DNA of 6,158 bases from Lachnospiraceae bacterium (GCA_014804495.1 JAAUZS010000081.1:21218-27375); one strand, 5' to 3'; counted from the first letter of the stretch, positions 1-5,217 are shown. The notes: a model not told the origin generated them from the letters alone. Translations and numbers: made by a program.

Positions 1-351
1 AAACGCCGCAATTACCGCTCCGTATATCGCCAGACCGCCGTTTCTTAGGTTAAAAATCTGAATCAGGTTATCTTTATAAGAATCCCAGAAAAAAATTACA
101 TAATATATTCTTGCGCCGATAATCGAAAAAACAAGCTCATAAATAAAAAAGTCCCATACCACATCAGAATCGGCATTCTCTTTTTGGGCGGTATGCACTG
201 CCATAAGCAGGCCGCTTATAACGCCCAAGCCTATAAATACACTGTATAATGCAATTTTGAATCCGAAGATGCTGAAGAATTTGGGAATGTTCTTAAGGTA
301 TATTCCTAAATTGGGAAACGCGATATCTGATGCGTTCATTATGTCGTTCAT
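1..351 (-). CDS. lgt: Prolipoprotein diacylglyceryl transferase, N-terminal part
   Basis: Lgt is an integral membrane enzyme that moves a diacylglyceryl group from phosphatidylglycerol to the lipobox cysteine of prolipoproteins, the first step of lipoprotein maturation. The frame is open for 117 codons from ATG at 351 to the window edge, so the C-terminal part is missing. Visible marks are a first membrane helix at about residues 32-52, a second helix holding the motif GARIYYV (79-85), and the motif NGGLAIYGA (104-112). That last motif is the Firmicutes form of the region around the HGG motif of the E. coli enzyme. The later GNFxNxE-type signature would lie outside the window. An AAAGGAG ribosome-binding site (365-371) sits 13 bases before the ATG; a second in-frame ATG at 339 is less likely. 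The gene starts 32 bases after the ychF stop, so the two are probably co-transcribed. Family assignment comes from recognised motifs. Confidence 0.9.
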   Translation of the reverse strand, partial: MNDIMNASDIAFPNLGIYLKNIPKFFSIFGFKIALYSVFIGLGVISGLLMAVHTAQKENADSDVVWDFFIYELVFSIIGARIYYVIFFWDSYKDNLIQIFNLRNGGLAIYGAVIAAF

Positions 352-383
352 ATTGATGGTAGTGCTCCTTTCTGTTGCTTAGT

Positions 384-1481
384 TTATACATTAAATCGGA
401 ACAGAATAACGTCGCCATCCTGTACGACGTAGTCTTTTCCTTCCATACCGACTAAGCCTTTCTCTCTTGCGGCGGCAAGGGAGCCTTGTTCAAGCAGGTC
501 TTTATAATTTACGACTTCTGCTTTGATGAAACCTCTTTCGAAATCCGTGTGAATCTTGCCTGCTGCCTGCGGGGCTTTCGTACCAATCTTAATGGTCCAT
601 GCTCTTGTTTCGTCTTCTCCTGCGGTTAAGAAGCTCATCAGTCCAAGAAGGTGATAGCTTGCTTTAATCAGTTTCTGTAATCCTGATTCTTTCAAACCTA
701 AATCTTCTAAGAACATCGCGGTTTCATCTTCGTCAAGCTGGGCAATTTCCTCTTCTATCTGCGCGCAGATAACAAATACTTCACTTCCATTCTCAGAAGC
801 AAAAGAGCGAACATCAGTCACATATTTATTACCGGCTCCGTCATCTGCCAAATCTTCTTCTGCAACATTTGCCGCGAAAATAACGGGCTTATAAGTCAGC
901 AGATTATATGAAGCAAGCAGCGCCAGTTCGTCTTCATCATCTGTAACAAAACTTCCGGCAAGCTTTCCTTCTTCCAGATGCGCTTTCAGATTCTGCTGTA
1001 ATGCAAGCTCTTTTGCAAGAGTCTTGTCCATTCTGGCTGCTTTCTCGGTTTTAGCTAATCTTCTGTCCAAAACTTCCATATCGGAGAAAATAAGCTCTAA
1101 ATTAATCGTCTCAATATCGCGCAGCGGATTCACAGAACCGTCCACATGGACTATATTGGAATCTTCAAAACAGCGGACCACATGAACAACAGCGTCAACT
1201 TCACGGATATTGCTAAGGAACTGGTTACCAAGACCTTCTCCTTTGGAAGCGCCTTTTACCAATCCTGCGATATCGACAAATTCAATTGTCGCTGGAGTCA
1301 CTTTTTTAGATTTATACATATCGCCAAGCAGCTTGAGCCTTTCATCGGGAACAGCCACGATACCGATATTCGGGTCAATGGTACAGAACGGATAATTTGC
1401 CGATTCTGCTCCTGCTTTTGTTAATGAGTTGAATAATGTGCTTTTGCCTACGTTGGGCAGGCCGACGATTCCTAGTTTCAT
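384..1481 (-). CDS. ychF: Ribosome-binding ATPase YchF (Obg/OLA1 family)
   Basis: YchF is a cytosolic P-loop protein of the Obg branch that binds ribosomes and hydrolyses ATP rather than GTP; in E. coli it is linked to oxidative-stress control. At 365 aa it has full family length. In order: the P-loop GLPNVGKS (7-14); switch regions with DIAGLV (70-75), where a hydrophobic residue follows DxxG as in hydrophobic-substituted GTPases; a helical, probably coiled-coil insert (about 128-175); the specificity motif NVAE (205-208), which replaces NKxD and accounts for ATP preference; and a C-terminal TGS domain (about 281-365). The ATG at 1481 is preceded by AGGA (1492-1495) at suitable spacing and begins directly with the canonical MKLGIVGLPNVGKST. 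A promoter candidate lies at 1553-1581. lgt follows after 32 bases. Nothing in the gene is unusual. Confidence 0.97.
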   Translation of the reverse strand: MKLGIVGLPNVGKSTLFNSLTKAGAESANYPFCTIDPNIGIVAVPDERLKLLGDMYKSKKVTPATIEFVDIAGLVKGASKGEGLGNQFLSNIREVDAVVHVVRCFEDSNIVHVDGSVNPLRDIETINLELIFSDMEVLDRRLAKTEKAARMDKTLAKELALQQNLKAHLEEGKLAGSFVTDDEDELALLASYNLLTYKPVIFAANVAEEDLADDGAGNKYVTDVRSFASENGSEVFVICAQIEEEIAQLDEDETAMFLEDLGLKESGLQKLIKASYHLLGLMSFLTAGEDETRAWTIKIGTKAPQAAGKIHTDFERGFIKAEVVNYKDLLEQGSLAAAREKGLVGMEGKDYVVQDGDVILFRFNV

Positions 1482-1552
1482 AATATATTATTCCTGTTCA
1501 GAAACCTTTCTTTTCAAGTGTTTCTGCCTTTCTCTATATTTTTACTACACCA

Positions 1553-1581
1553 ATTTTATATAATTTTGAGCATTTTTTCAA
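1553..1581 (-). promoter_or_regulatory. Candidate sigma-A promoter for ychF (and lgt)
   Basis: On the minus strand, TTGAAA (1576-1581) and TAAAAT (1553-1558) are separated by 17 bases, which places a start site near 1546 and gives ychF a leader of about 65 bases. The -35 box overlaps the stop codon of the recombinase remnant. The region is AT-rich, so chance matches are possible. Confidence 0.5.
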
Positions 1582-1742
1582 TATTTTGGACTTCCTTTTC
1601 TTTTTTCATCAGTCACATGAACATACAGATTCATGGTAATACCTATGTTGAAGTGCCCTAGAATCGTCTACAAGGTTTTCAGTCTCATTTCTTCCTCAAT
1701 ATATCTCGTTGCAAAAGTATGTCTTAGAACGTGCATGGAAAG
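1578..1742 (-). pseudogene. Broken 3' end of a tyrosine recombinase (integrase) gene
   Basis: Reading the minus strand from 1742 gives LSMHVLRHTFATRYIEEE..., then an in-frame TAG at 1668-1670, then TILGHFNIGITMNLYVHV..., ending with TGA at 1578-1580. This is the C-terminal catalytic end of a phage- or ICE-type tyrosine recombinase. The H-x-x-R motif (His 1731-1733, Arg 1722-1724), the second conserved His in LGH (1653-1655) and the nucleophile Tyr (1623-1625) are all present. Family members usually carry Gln where the stop lies (KTLQTILGH), so CAG to TAG is the simple explanation. Another stop (TAA, 1749-1751) closes the frame upstream, and the N-terminal and core-binding parts are absent. 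The intact enzyme would have inserted and excised a mobile element. The fragment sits 24 bases beyond the PBECR4-like gene, marking the edge of a decayed element. Confidence 0.85.
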
Positions 1743-1766
1743 TCCTGTTTATACTTCTTATCTATT

Positions 1767-2369
1767 CTACAGCAAAACATCCTCTAAATACAAATCTCCG
1801 AAATTATCATAGACCCTTATGTTCTTCACTTTAATAGTCTTCTGATTCCGTAAATACAAGTCCGTTGAATCATGAAAAAAAGATTCTGCGTACTTTTTAC
1901 CATTCCCATCTTCTGCAACACACAAATGATTATATCCCTGCTTCTTTTTCTCAAACAAAATATATTTTGCCTTTAAATTGGAACCAATCAAAGAAGCGTT
2001 GAAATCAACAATAACATCTGTATATGACATCGTGAGAATATTATCTTTACTAAAACTGTTAAACCGAACCTCTATATCCGGAAAGTATATGCTTCTTTTA
2101 ATAATATTTTCTGTAAGCAGTTCCTGATTTTTAATTTTAGAATTTATATACTTTGCTCCAATTACAAGATTATTTTTATCGTTAAATTGACGTATGATCG
2201 GAATATCTATTAGTTTATGTAATCCTAATAAATGAGGGAAATCTGTCTGTTTAAGCTTAAAACTAATGACCGAATCATCCTCAAATATGTACTCCATACA
2301 ATAATTGACAATTGATTTATACTCGTTGAATTTATCTAACAGTTGATTCAAATAATCCTCCATATACAT
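1767..2369 (-). CDS. PBECR4-like nuclease-domain protein, possibly truncated at its N-terminus
   Basis: This is a 200-aa soluble protein with no signal peptide or membrane helix. It resembles the PBECR4 group (phage Barnase/EndoU/ColicinE5-D/RelE-like nucleases), predicted RNases carried by phages and mobile elements. Supporting motifs are FPHLLGLHKL (44-53), a KAKYILF strand (133-139), HLCVAED (148-154), and a C-terminal ESFFHDSTDLYLRNQK block (162-177). The assignment is from memory of the family pattern, without a profile search. The start is uncertain. ATG at 2369 abuts a hairpin and has only a weak AAGAG upstream. ATG at 2363 has no site. TTG at 2351 is preceded by GGAGG (2357-2361) at 5 bases. 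The same frame also runs upstream through the 72-bp repeat to a TAG, suggesting a once longer N-terminus. The gene is visibly richer in A+T than ychF or the radical SAM gene, and lies beside a recombinase remnant, fitting acquired DNA. Activity is unproven. Confidence 0.65.
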   Translation of the reverse strand: MYMEDYLNQLLDKFNEYKSIVNYCMEYIFEDDSVISFKLKQTDFPHLLGLHKLIDIPIIRQFNDKNNLVIGAKYINSKIKNQELLTENIIKRSIYFPDIEVRFNSFSKDNILTMSYTDVIVDFNASLIGSNLKAKYILFEKKKQGYNHLCVAEDGNGKKYAESFFHDSTDLYLRNQKTIKVKNIRVYDNFGDLYLEDVLL

Positions 2370-2426
2370 TAAAAGCTCTTGACCGCAGCCAAGAGCTTTC
2401 TAAAATTCTATAAAGCGGTTCTCTTT
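2355..2426. repeat. 72-bp dispersed direct repeat, copy 1
   Basis: This stretch matches 5139-5210 without gaps, with 5 differences in 72 positions by my alignment, all transitions, in the same orientation. It contains the perfect inverted repeat at 2372-2399. At its left end it enters the 5' end of the PBECR4-like gene; at its right end it stops inside the structured leader. On the minus strand it begins AAAGAGAACCGC and ends at the GGAGGAT of the gene start. In one minus frame it reads as a protein segment (KENRFIEF, stop, KALGCGQELL) joined in frame to the downstream gene. Confidence 0.9.
2372..2399 (-). terminator. Terminator-like hairpin in repeat copy 1
   Basis: Arms AAAGCTCTTG (2372-2381) and CAAGAGCTTT (2390-2399) pair perfectly over 10 bp around an 8-base loop. 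On the minus strand the right-hand side ends in TTTT, giving a short U-run. The hairpin falls about 120-145 bases after the promoter at 2524-2552 and directly before the PBECR4-like gene. It could therefore end a small RNA or attenuate that gene. The U-tract is short, so termination strength is uncertain. Confidence 0.55.
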
Positions 2427-2517
2427 TCTTCAGCTTGCGCCTATTCGGTGTAAGTGAACCGGAACTTACGGAAGAACCTCCACTTATGAATCCGAAAAAT
2501 CATAAGCTTCCTTGGTT
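2372..2517 (-). ncRNA. Candidate structured leader or small RNA
   Basis: A good promoter (2524-2552) predicts a transcript starting near 2517 and running to the hairpin at 2372-2399. Between them the minus strand is dense in self-complementary elements: CTTATGA/TCATAAG (2500-2506 with 2483-2489); GTAAGT/ACTTAC (2464-2469 with 2450-2455); a short GC stem capped by the GNRA loop GCAA (2433-2440); and a long-range GGTTCT/AGAACC pairing (2473-2478 with 2417-2422). The loop of the second hairpin carries CGGTTC (2456-2461), which can pair with the same downstream GAACCG (2416-2421), so two pairings compete. The stretch holds no convincing gene. I do not recognise it as a known riboswitch or RNA family. 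It could be an attenuated leader of the PBECR4-like gene, an independent RNA, or the relic of a mobile element end. Confidence 0.4.
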
Positions 2518-2523
2518 AATCTT

Positions 2524-2552
2524 ATTATATTCAATAACTCATATAAAATCAA
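2524..2552 (-). promoter_or_regulatory. Strong sigma-A-type promoter before the structured leader
   Basis: On the minus strand, TTGATT (2547-2552) and the consensus TATAAT (2524-2529) are separated by exactly 17 bases, which predicts a start near 2517. It lies between the radical SAM stop (2597) and the inverted-repeat region, and it is the only clear promoter for the PBECR4-like gene. Confidence 0.65.
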
Positions 2553-2596
2553 CAGTTTTCAGAAATTTTTTATATTTTTCTACTAACACAGTAAAT

Positions 2597-3484
2597 TCAA
2601 ATCTTTCGTTTTTCCCTGATTGCTTTATGCAGTGCGTTCAGTACCCTTTTTTTATCCTTACTCCACTCAGGCGCAATCAGTGTCTTTTTATCTCCGTCCC
2701 CGGTCAGGCGGTGAATAACCATTTTCTCCGGCAGAAGCGCTATACAATCTGCTGTCAGGGCGGCATATTCCTCCAGTTCCATCACACTGAACTTTCCTTC
2801 TCTGTATTCCTTCTCTAAATCTGTTCCCTTTATAACATGCAGAAGCTGTAGCTTTATCCCGTCCGCGCCGCTTTTTCCGACATAAGACACGGTTGCTTTC
2901 ATATCGTCCGTCGTCTCTCCGGGAAGCCCGAGAATAACATGGACAATCACCTGGAGCCCTGCTTTTTTAAGTTTCTTTACCGCCTCGTCATAAACAGACA
3001 GCGGATATCCTCTCCGAATATACTCAGCTGTCTTCTCATGAATCGTCTGCAGCCCCAGTTCCACCCACACCGGCTTTCGTTCATTCATCTTTCGTAAAAG
3101 CTGCATGACCTCTTCGGAAAGGCAGTCCGGTCTTGTGGCTATGGACAAGACTACGATATCCGGATGGGATATCGCTTCTTCATATAGCTTTTTAAGTCTC
3201 TGCACCGGGGCATAAGTATTGGTAAATGCCTGAAAATAGGCAATATATTTCCCGTTTTTTATTTTTTCTTTTAACCGTTCTTTTCCTTTTTCAATCTGAG
3301 CGGTAATAGAATCTTCCATCTTTCCGGCAAATTCTCCGGAACCTGCCCCTGAACAGAATATGCATCCTCTCGTATCCAGCGTGCCATCCCTGTTCGGACA
3401 GGTAAAACCGCCGTTTAACGCAATTTTATATACCTTTTCTCCAAATGTATCCTTTAAATAATTGTTCAGCGAATAATATTCCAT
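2597..3484 (-). CDS. Radical SAM protein, YtqA/YhcC (TIGR01212) family
   Basis: This 295-aa cytosolic protein belongs to the family of B. subtilis YtqA and E. coli YhcC (about 300 aa). It is predicted to bind a 4Fe-4S cluster and cleave S-adenosylmethionine to a radical; the substrate of the family is not firmly established. The signature FTCPNRDGT is followed by Cys41 and Cys44 (CIFC), giving cluster cysteines 29, 41 and 44 in the wider spacing of this family rather than CxxxCxxC. Further family marks are YFQAFTNTYAP (83-93), ATRPDCL (116-122), VELGLQT (141-147), HVILGLPGET (182-191) and the C-terminal IHRLTGDG (257-264). ATG at 3484 fits the family N-terminus; GAGG (3497-3500) is 12 bases upstream, somewhat far. 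The gene follows the binding-protein gene by 31 bases with no clear terminator between, so it may share its transcript. No strong terminator is seen downstream. Confidence 0.92.
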   Translation of the reverse strand: MEYYSLNNYLKDTFGEKVYKIALNGGFTCPNRDGTLDTRGCIFCSGAGSGEFAGKMEDSITAQIEKGKERLKEKIKNGKYIAYFQAFTNTYAPVQRLKKLYEEAISHPDIVVLSIATRPDCLSEEVMQLLRKMNERKPVWVELGLQTIHEKTAEYIRRGYPLSVYDEAVKKLKKAGLQVIVHVILGLPGETTDDMKATVSYVGKSGADGIKLQLLHVIKGTDLEKEYREGKFSVMELEEYAALTADCIALLPEKMVIHRLTGDGDKKTLIAPEWSKDKKRVLNALHKAIREKRKI

Positions 3485-3515
3485 AAGTTTCTTTTACCTC
3501 AAGCGCGACAATAGA

Positions 3516-4517
3516 CTAAGGCTTTGCGGATTCATCAGGCAATCCGACATAACCGCAGGCTTCTATCATAGCCTGTCCTTCATCTGAAAGCAGCCATTCT
3601 ACAAGTCTTCCGACATTTGGATTTGGATTATCATTACGATAGACAACATAGAAATTTACACTAATCGGATATGAGCCGTTCCTTATATTCTCTGCATCAG
3701 GGTATATTCCATCTATAACCAGCATTTTCACATTTTCATCAGCTACCATCCCTGACAAATAATATCGAAAAGAGTAACCGATTGAACCACCAAATATAGA
3801 AAGAGGATTTCTGGAGTTAATCATATTGCCATCCATAAACTTATCCATCATAGTCTGACTGCCTGACCCTTCGATTCTTGTTAATGGATTGATTCGTCTG
3901 GAAGCACCGTCTACTTCTTTCCAATTTGTAATCTCTCCTCTGTAGATAGAGCGTATCTGCTCCGATGTAAGTCCGTCCACGGGATTATCTTTATTGACAA
4001 AGAAAACAAATGCTTCTAACCCTATCGGCACAATTTCGATTTCAACACCCTTTTCTTGCGCTGACAGCATTTGTTCTTTGGAAGGGTGAGCTGTAAAAAA
4101 CAAATCTACTGAGCCGTCAACAAGCGCATCAAATCCTCGAACCGTGTTCTGATATTGCATTACACTGTCAGGAGCAAAGTTTTCACCATAGTAATTATCG
4201 TCAGAAAACGCACCATTCTCGTATGTAACAGTTCCTTCGGGGTAACAATTTTCTATCACAGATGCGTAAACAGGCACAAGAGCTGCCGCTCCATCTAATA
4301 CAGGCAAATCATCTCCATTTTCAAACTTAAAAGATGAGCCGGTTCTTGCAAGCTCTGATTTTTCTTCGAAAGGCAGGAACTTTGCCACATCGACCATTTT
4401 AAGCTGTCCTGTTCCACTGAAATTATTTGCAAGACGACTGGTGATTGTTATGTACAAGAAAGCATTTACAGTAACAAACAGAATAGCTGTTGCAAGAATT
4501 ACAATTATTTTTTTCAC
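3516..4517 (-). CDS. PstS-like substrate-binding protein, membrane-anchored or secreted
   Basis: This is a PBP-like protein of the phosphate-binding (PstS) superfamily. With the GTG at 4517 it is 333 aa. A GTG at 4523 would add two residues, but its distance to GGGAG (4526-4530) is only 2 bases. The 4517 start has 8 bases and overlaps the preceding stop as GTGA, so I prefer it. Numbering from the longer form, residues 4-28 are hydrophobic with preceding lysines: a signal peptide or anchor without a lipobox cysteine. The ligand-binding part shows DGAAALVPVYASV (77-89), IPIGLEAFVFFVNKDNPV-like text at 165-182, the LTSEQIRSIYRGEITNW block (185-201), RIEGSGSQT (216-224) and a C-terminal LLSDEGQAMIEACGYVGLP. 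Phosphate or another anion is the expected ligand. No pstC, pstA or pstB genes are present, so a sensor role or sharing of a distant transporter is possible. Confidence 0.85.
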   Translation of the reverse strand: MKKIIVILATAILFVTVNAFLYITITSRLANNFSGTGQLKMVDVAKFLPFEEKSELARTGSSFKFENGDDLPVLDGAAALVPVYASVIENCYPEGTVTYENGAFSDDNYYGENFAPDSVMQYQNTVRGFDALVDGSVDLFFTAHPSKEQMLSAQEKGVEIEIVPIGLEAFVFFVNKDNPVDGLTSEQIRSIYRGEITNWKEVDGASRRINPLTRIEGSGSQTMMDKFMDGNMINSRNPLSIFGGSIGYSFRYYLSGMVADENVKMLVIDGIYPDAENIRNGSYPISVNFYVVYRNDNPNPNVGRLVEWLLSDEGQAMIEACGYVGLPDESAKP

Positions 4518-4657
4518 AGCCACAACTCCCTTGCTATAAACTGTATAATCGAAGAATTTTGGTAGGCATAGCAGATATAGACAGAATGTACCGCCGTAAT
4601 AATGATTCCTATAAAAATAATAGCAATTAATATTCTTATGAATTTATAATCACTCAT
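4514..4657 (-). CDS. 47-aa single-span membrane protein
   Basis: This short gene starts at ATG 4657 (MSDYKFIRILIAIIF...) and stops with TGA at 4514-4516. Its reality is supported by position: a strong GAGGAG site (4667-4672) lies 9 bases upstream, the previous gene ends only 2 bases before it, and its stop overlaps the GTG of the binding-protein gene by 4 bases. One membrane helix spans about residues 6-27, and the tail after it (YAYQNSS... to ARELWL) holds a Cys at 29. I do not recognise a family. Tight coupling to its neighbours suggests that it acts with the binding protein at the membrane, or at least sets its translation. Confidence 0.7.
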   Translation of the reverse strand: MSDYKFIRILIAIIFIGIIITAVHSVYICYAYQNSSIIQFIARELWL

Positions 4658-4659
4658 TT

Positions 4660-4893
4660 CTACATACTCCTCATAATTAGCGTGCCAAGGATATATAACA
4701 GAATTATAATCATTATCACCAAAGCAATGATTGTCATACTAATGGCGAACATAACTATATAAATTATTTTTCTGCCTCTTCCTTCTCGCTTTGCAAGCAT
4801 GCCGTCTCTGATGAATAAAACAACGGATACGATTACAAATACAGGAATTGCAATTGCAATCGACCAACCAAAAATCCATACCAAAATGCCCAT
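4660..4893 (-). CDS. 77-aa two-helix membrane protein
   Basis: First gene of the operon. Two long hydrophobic segments (about residues 3-27 and 43-73) flank a basic loop, RDGMLAKREGRGRK (29-42). By the positive-inside rule the loop faces the cytoplasm and both ends face outward. The gene has a good AAGGAG site (4901-4906) 7 bases before ATG 4893, and a promoter with a consensus -10 box about 50 bases upstream. It ends 2 bases before the 47-aa gene. I do not recognise the family. A partner or anchor role for the PstS-like protein is an inference from the tight operon only. Confidence 0.75.
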   Translation of the reverse strand: MGILVWIFGWSIAIAIPVFVIVSVVLFIRDGMLAKREGRGRKIIYIVMFAISMTIIALVIMIIILLYILGTLIMRSM

Positions 4894-4948
4894 AAATAAT
4901 CTCCTTATAAGCGCAAAACTCGATTGCTTAACCTATACCAAATTTTAT

Positions 4949-4976
4949 ATTATAATCCTATTTAATATAGCAGCAA
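4949..4976 (-). promoter_or_regulatory. Promoter of the small-membrane-protein/PstS-like operon
   Basis: On the minus strand, a consensus TATAAT (4949-4954) lies 16 bases after TTGCTG (4971-4976), which matches the -35 consensus only in TTG. The predicted start is near 4942, giving a leader of about 50 bases before ATG 4893. The -35 box lies inside the Fic-like remnant. No pho-box-like direct repeats were recognised. Confidence 0.55.
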
Positions 4977-5055
4977 TAAATCCCAAAATCTCAGAGTCCC
5001 ACTTTTACTCTTTTACAGATGAATAATTAAATACTCTCATTTCCTTATACACCAT
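4963..5055 (-). pseudogene. Remnant of the 5' end of a Fic-family gene
   Basis: From ATG 5055 the minus strand reads MVYKEMRVFNYSSVKE, then TAA (5005-5007), then in the same frame KWDSEILGFIAAI, after which the likeness stops. The pattern (M)R-F-Y...WDsEIlglIAaI is the N-terminal segment I know from Fic-domain (AMP-transferase) proteins of Clostridia, where it leads into a KGKQE-type helix well before the catalytic HPFxxGN motif. Nothing of the Fic domain itself remains. The stop sits where a Gln codon would need only C to T. AAGGG is 5 bases before the ATG. Identification rests on a short match, so it could be another gene; the frame after the stop nevertheless looks coding-like. An orphan Fic remnant fits accessory DNA that has decayed. 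Confidence 0.4.
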
Positions 5056-5138
5056 AATTTCCCTTAAATATTAACATCTTTTCAGGTAAAACTCAATAAT
5101 TAGGGGCATTCAAAACATATCTTTTAAAATATAAAAGC
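5056..5138. other. Unassigned AT-rich spacer
   Basis: No gene, RNA or firm regulatory site is seen here. The stretch between the 77-aa gene (4893) and the chemotaxis gene stop (5218) is otherwise filled by the operon promoter, the Fic-like remnant and repeat copy 2. A weak AT-only inverted repeat, CTTTTA/TAAAAG, lies near 5121-5137. Confidence 0.5.
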
Positions 5139-5210
5139 ATCTTCCATATACGTCAAAAGCTCTTGACCACAGCCAAGAGCTTTCTGAAATTCTATAAAGC
5201 GGTTCTCTTT
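5139..5210. repeat. 72-bp dispersed direct repeat, copy 2
   Basis: Gapless match to 2355-2426 with 5 transitions, same orientation. It begins 7 bases beyond the stop of the chemotaxis gene in transcription direction. In the frame matching the PBECR4-like gene it reads KENRFIEFQKALGCGQELL, then TYMEDAFIF and a stop, so here the frame has Gln where copy 1 has TAG, but the rest of the gene is missing. Three of the five differences are synonymous in that frame. Confidence 0.9.
5156..5183 (-). terminator. Terminator-like hairpin after the chemotaxis gene
   Basis: Perfect 10-bp arms AAAGCTCTTG (5156-5165) and CAAGAGCTTT (5174-5183) enclose an 8-base loop. On the minus strand the hairpin ends in TTTT and lies about 35 bases past the chemotaxis gene stop, where a terminator is expected. 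The arms are identical to those in copy 1; the loop differs by one base. The U-run is short. Confidence 0.55.
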
Positions 5211-5217
5211 AAAATAT

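Noticed and set aside
1146..1424. Plus-strand open frames inside ychF
   Set aside because: They lie antisense within the full-length, strongly conserved ychF gene and lack family resemblance or convincing start signals.
2441..2503. A 20-codon minus-strand leader frame (MIFRIHKWRFF..., stop TAG at 2441) after AAGGA
   Set aside because: The composition is basic and aromatic without a regulatory codon run, spacing to the site is short, and it overlaps both main stems; too weak to list as a gene.
2571..2596. A weak AGAAA/TTTCT inverted repeat near the radical SAM stop as its terminator
   Set aside because: The stem is 5 bp and AT-only, with no clear U-run; not supportable.
2435..2818. Plus-strand frame starting at a TTG over the structured leader and the radical SAM 3' end
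   Set aside because: Its second half is antisense to the radical SAM gene and its first half crosses the promoter and inverted repeats; no ribosome-binding site was seen.
5068..5096. TTGAGT, 17 bases, TAATAT on the minus strand before the Fic-like remnant
   Set aside because: The predicted start would leave almost no leader before ATG 5055 and there is no intact gene to serve; likely chance or relic.
2355..5210. The two 72-bp copies as a CRISPR or tandem array
   Set aside because: There are only two copies, 2.8 kb apart, with genes between them and no regular spacers.
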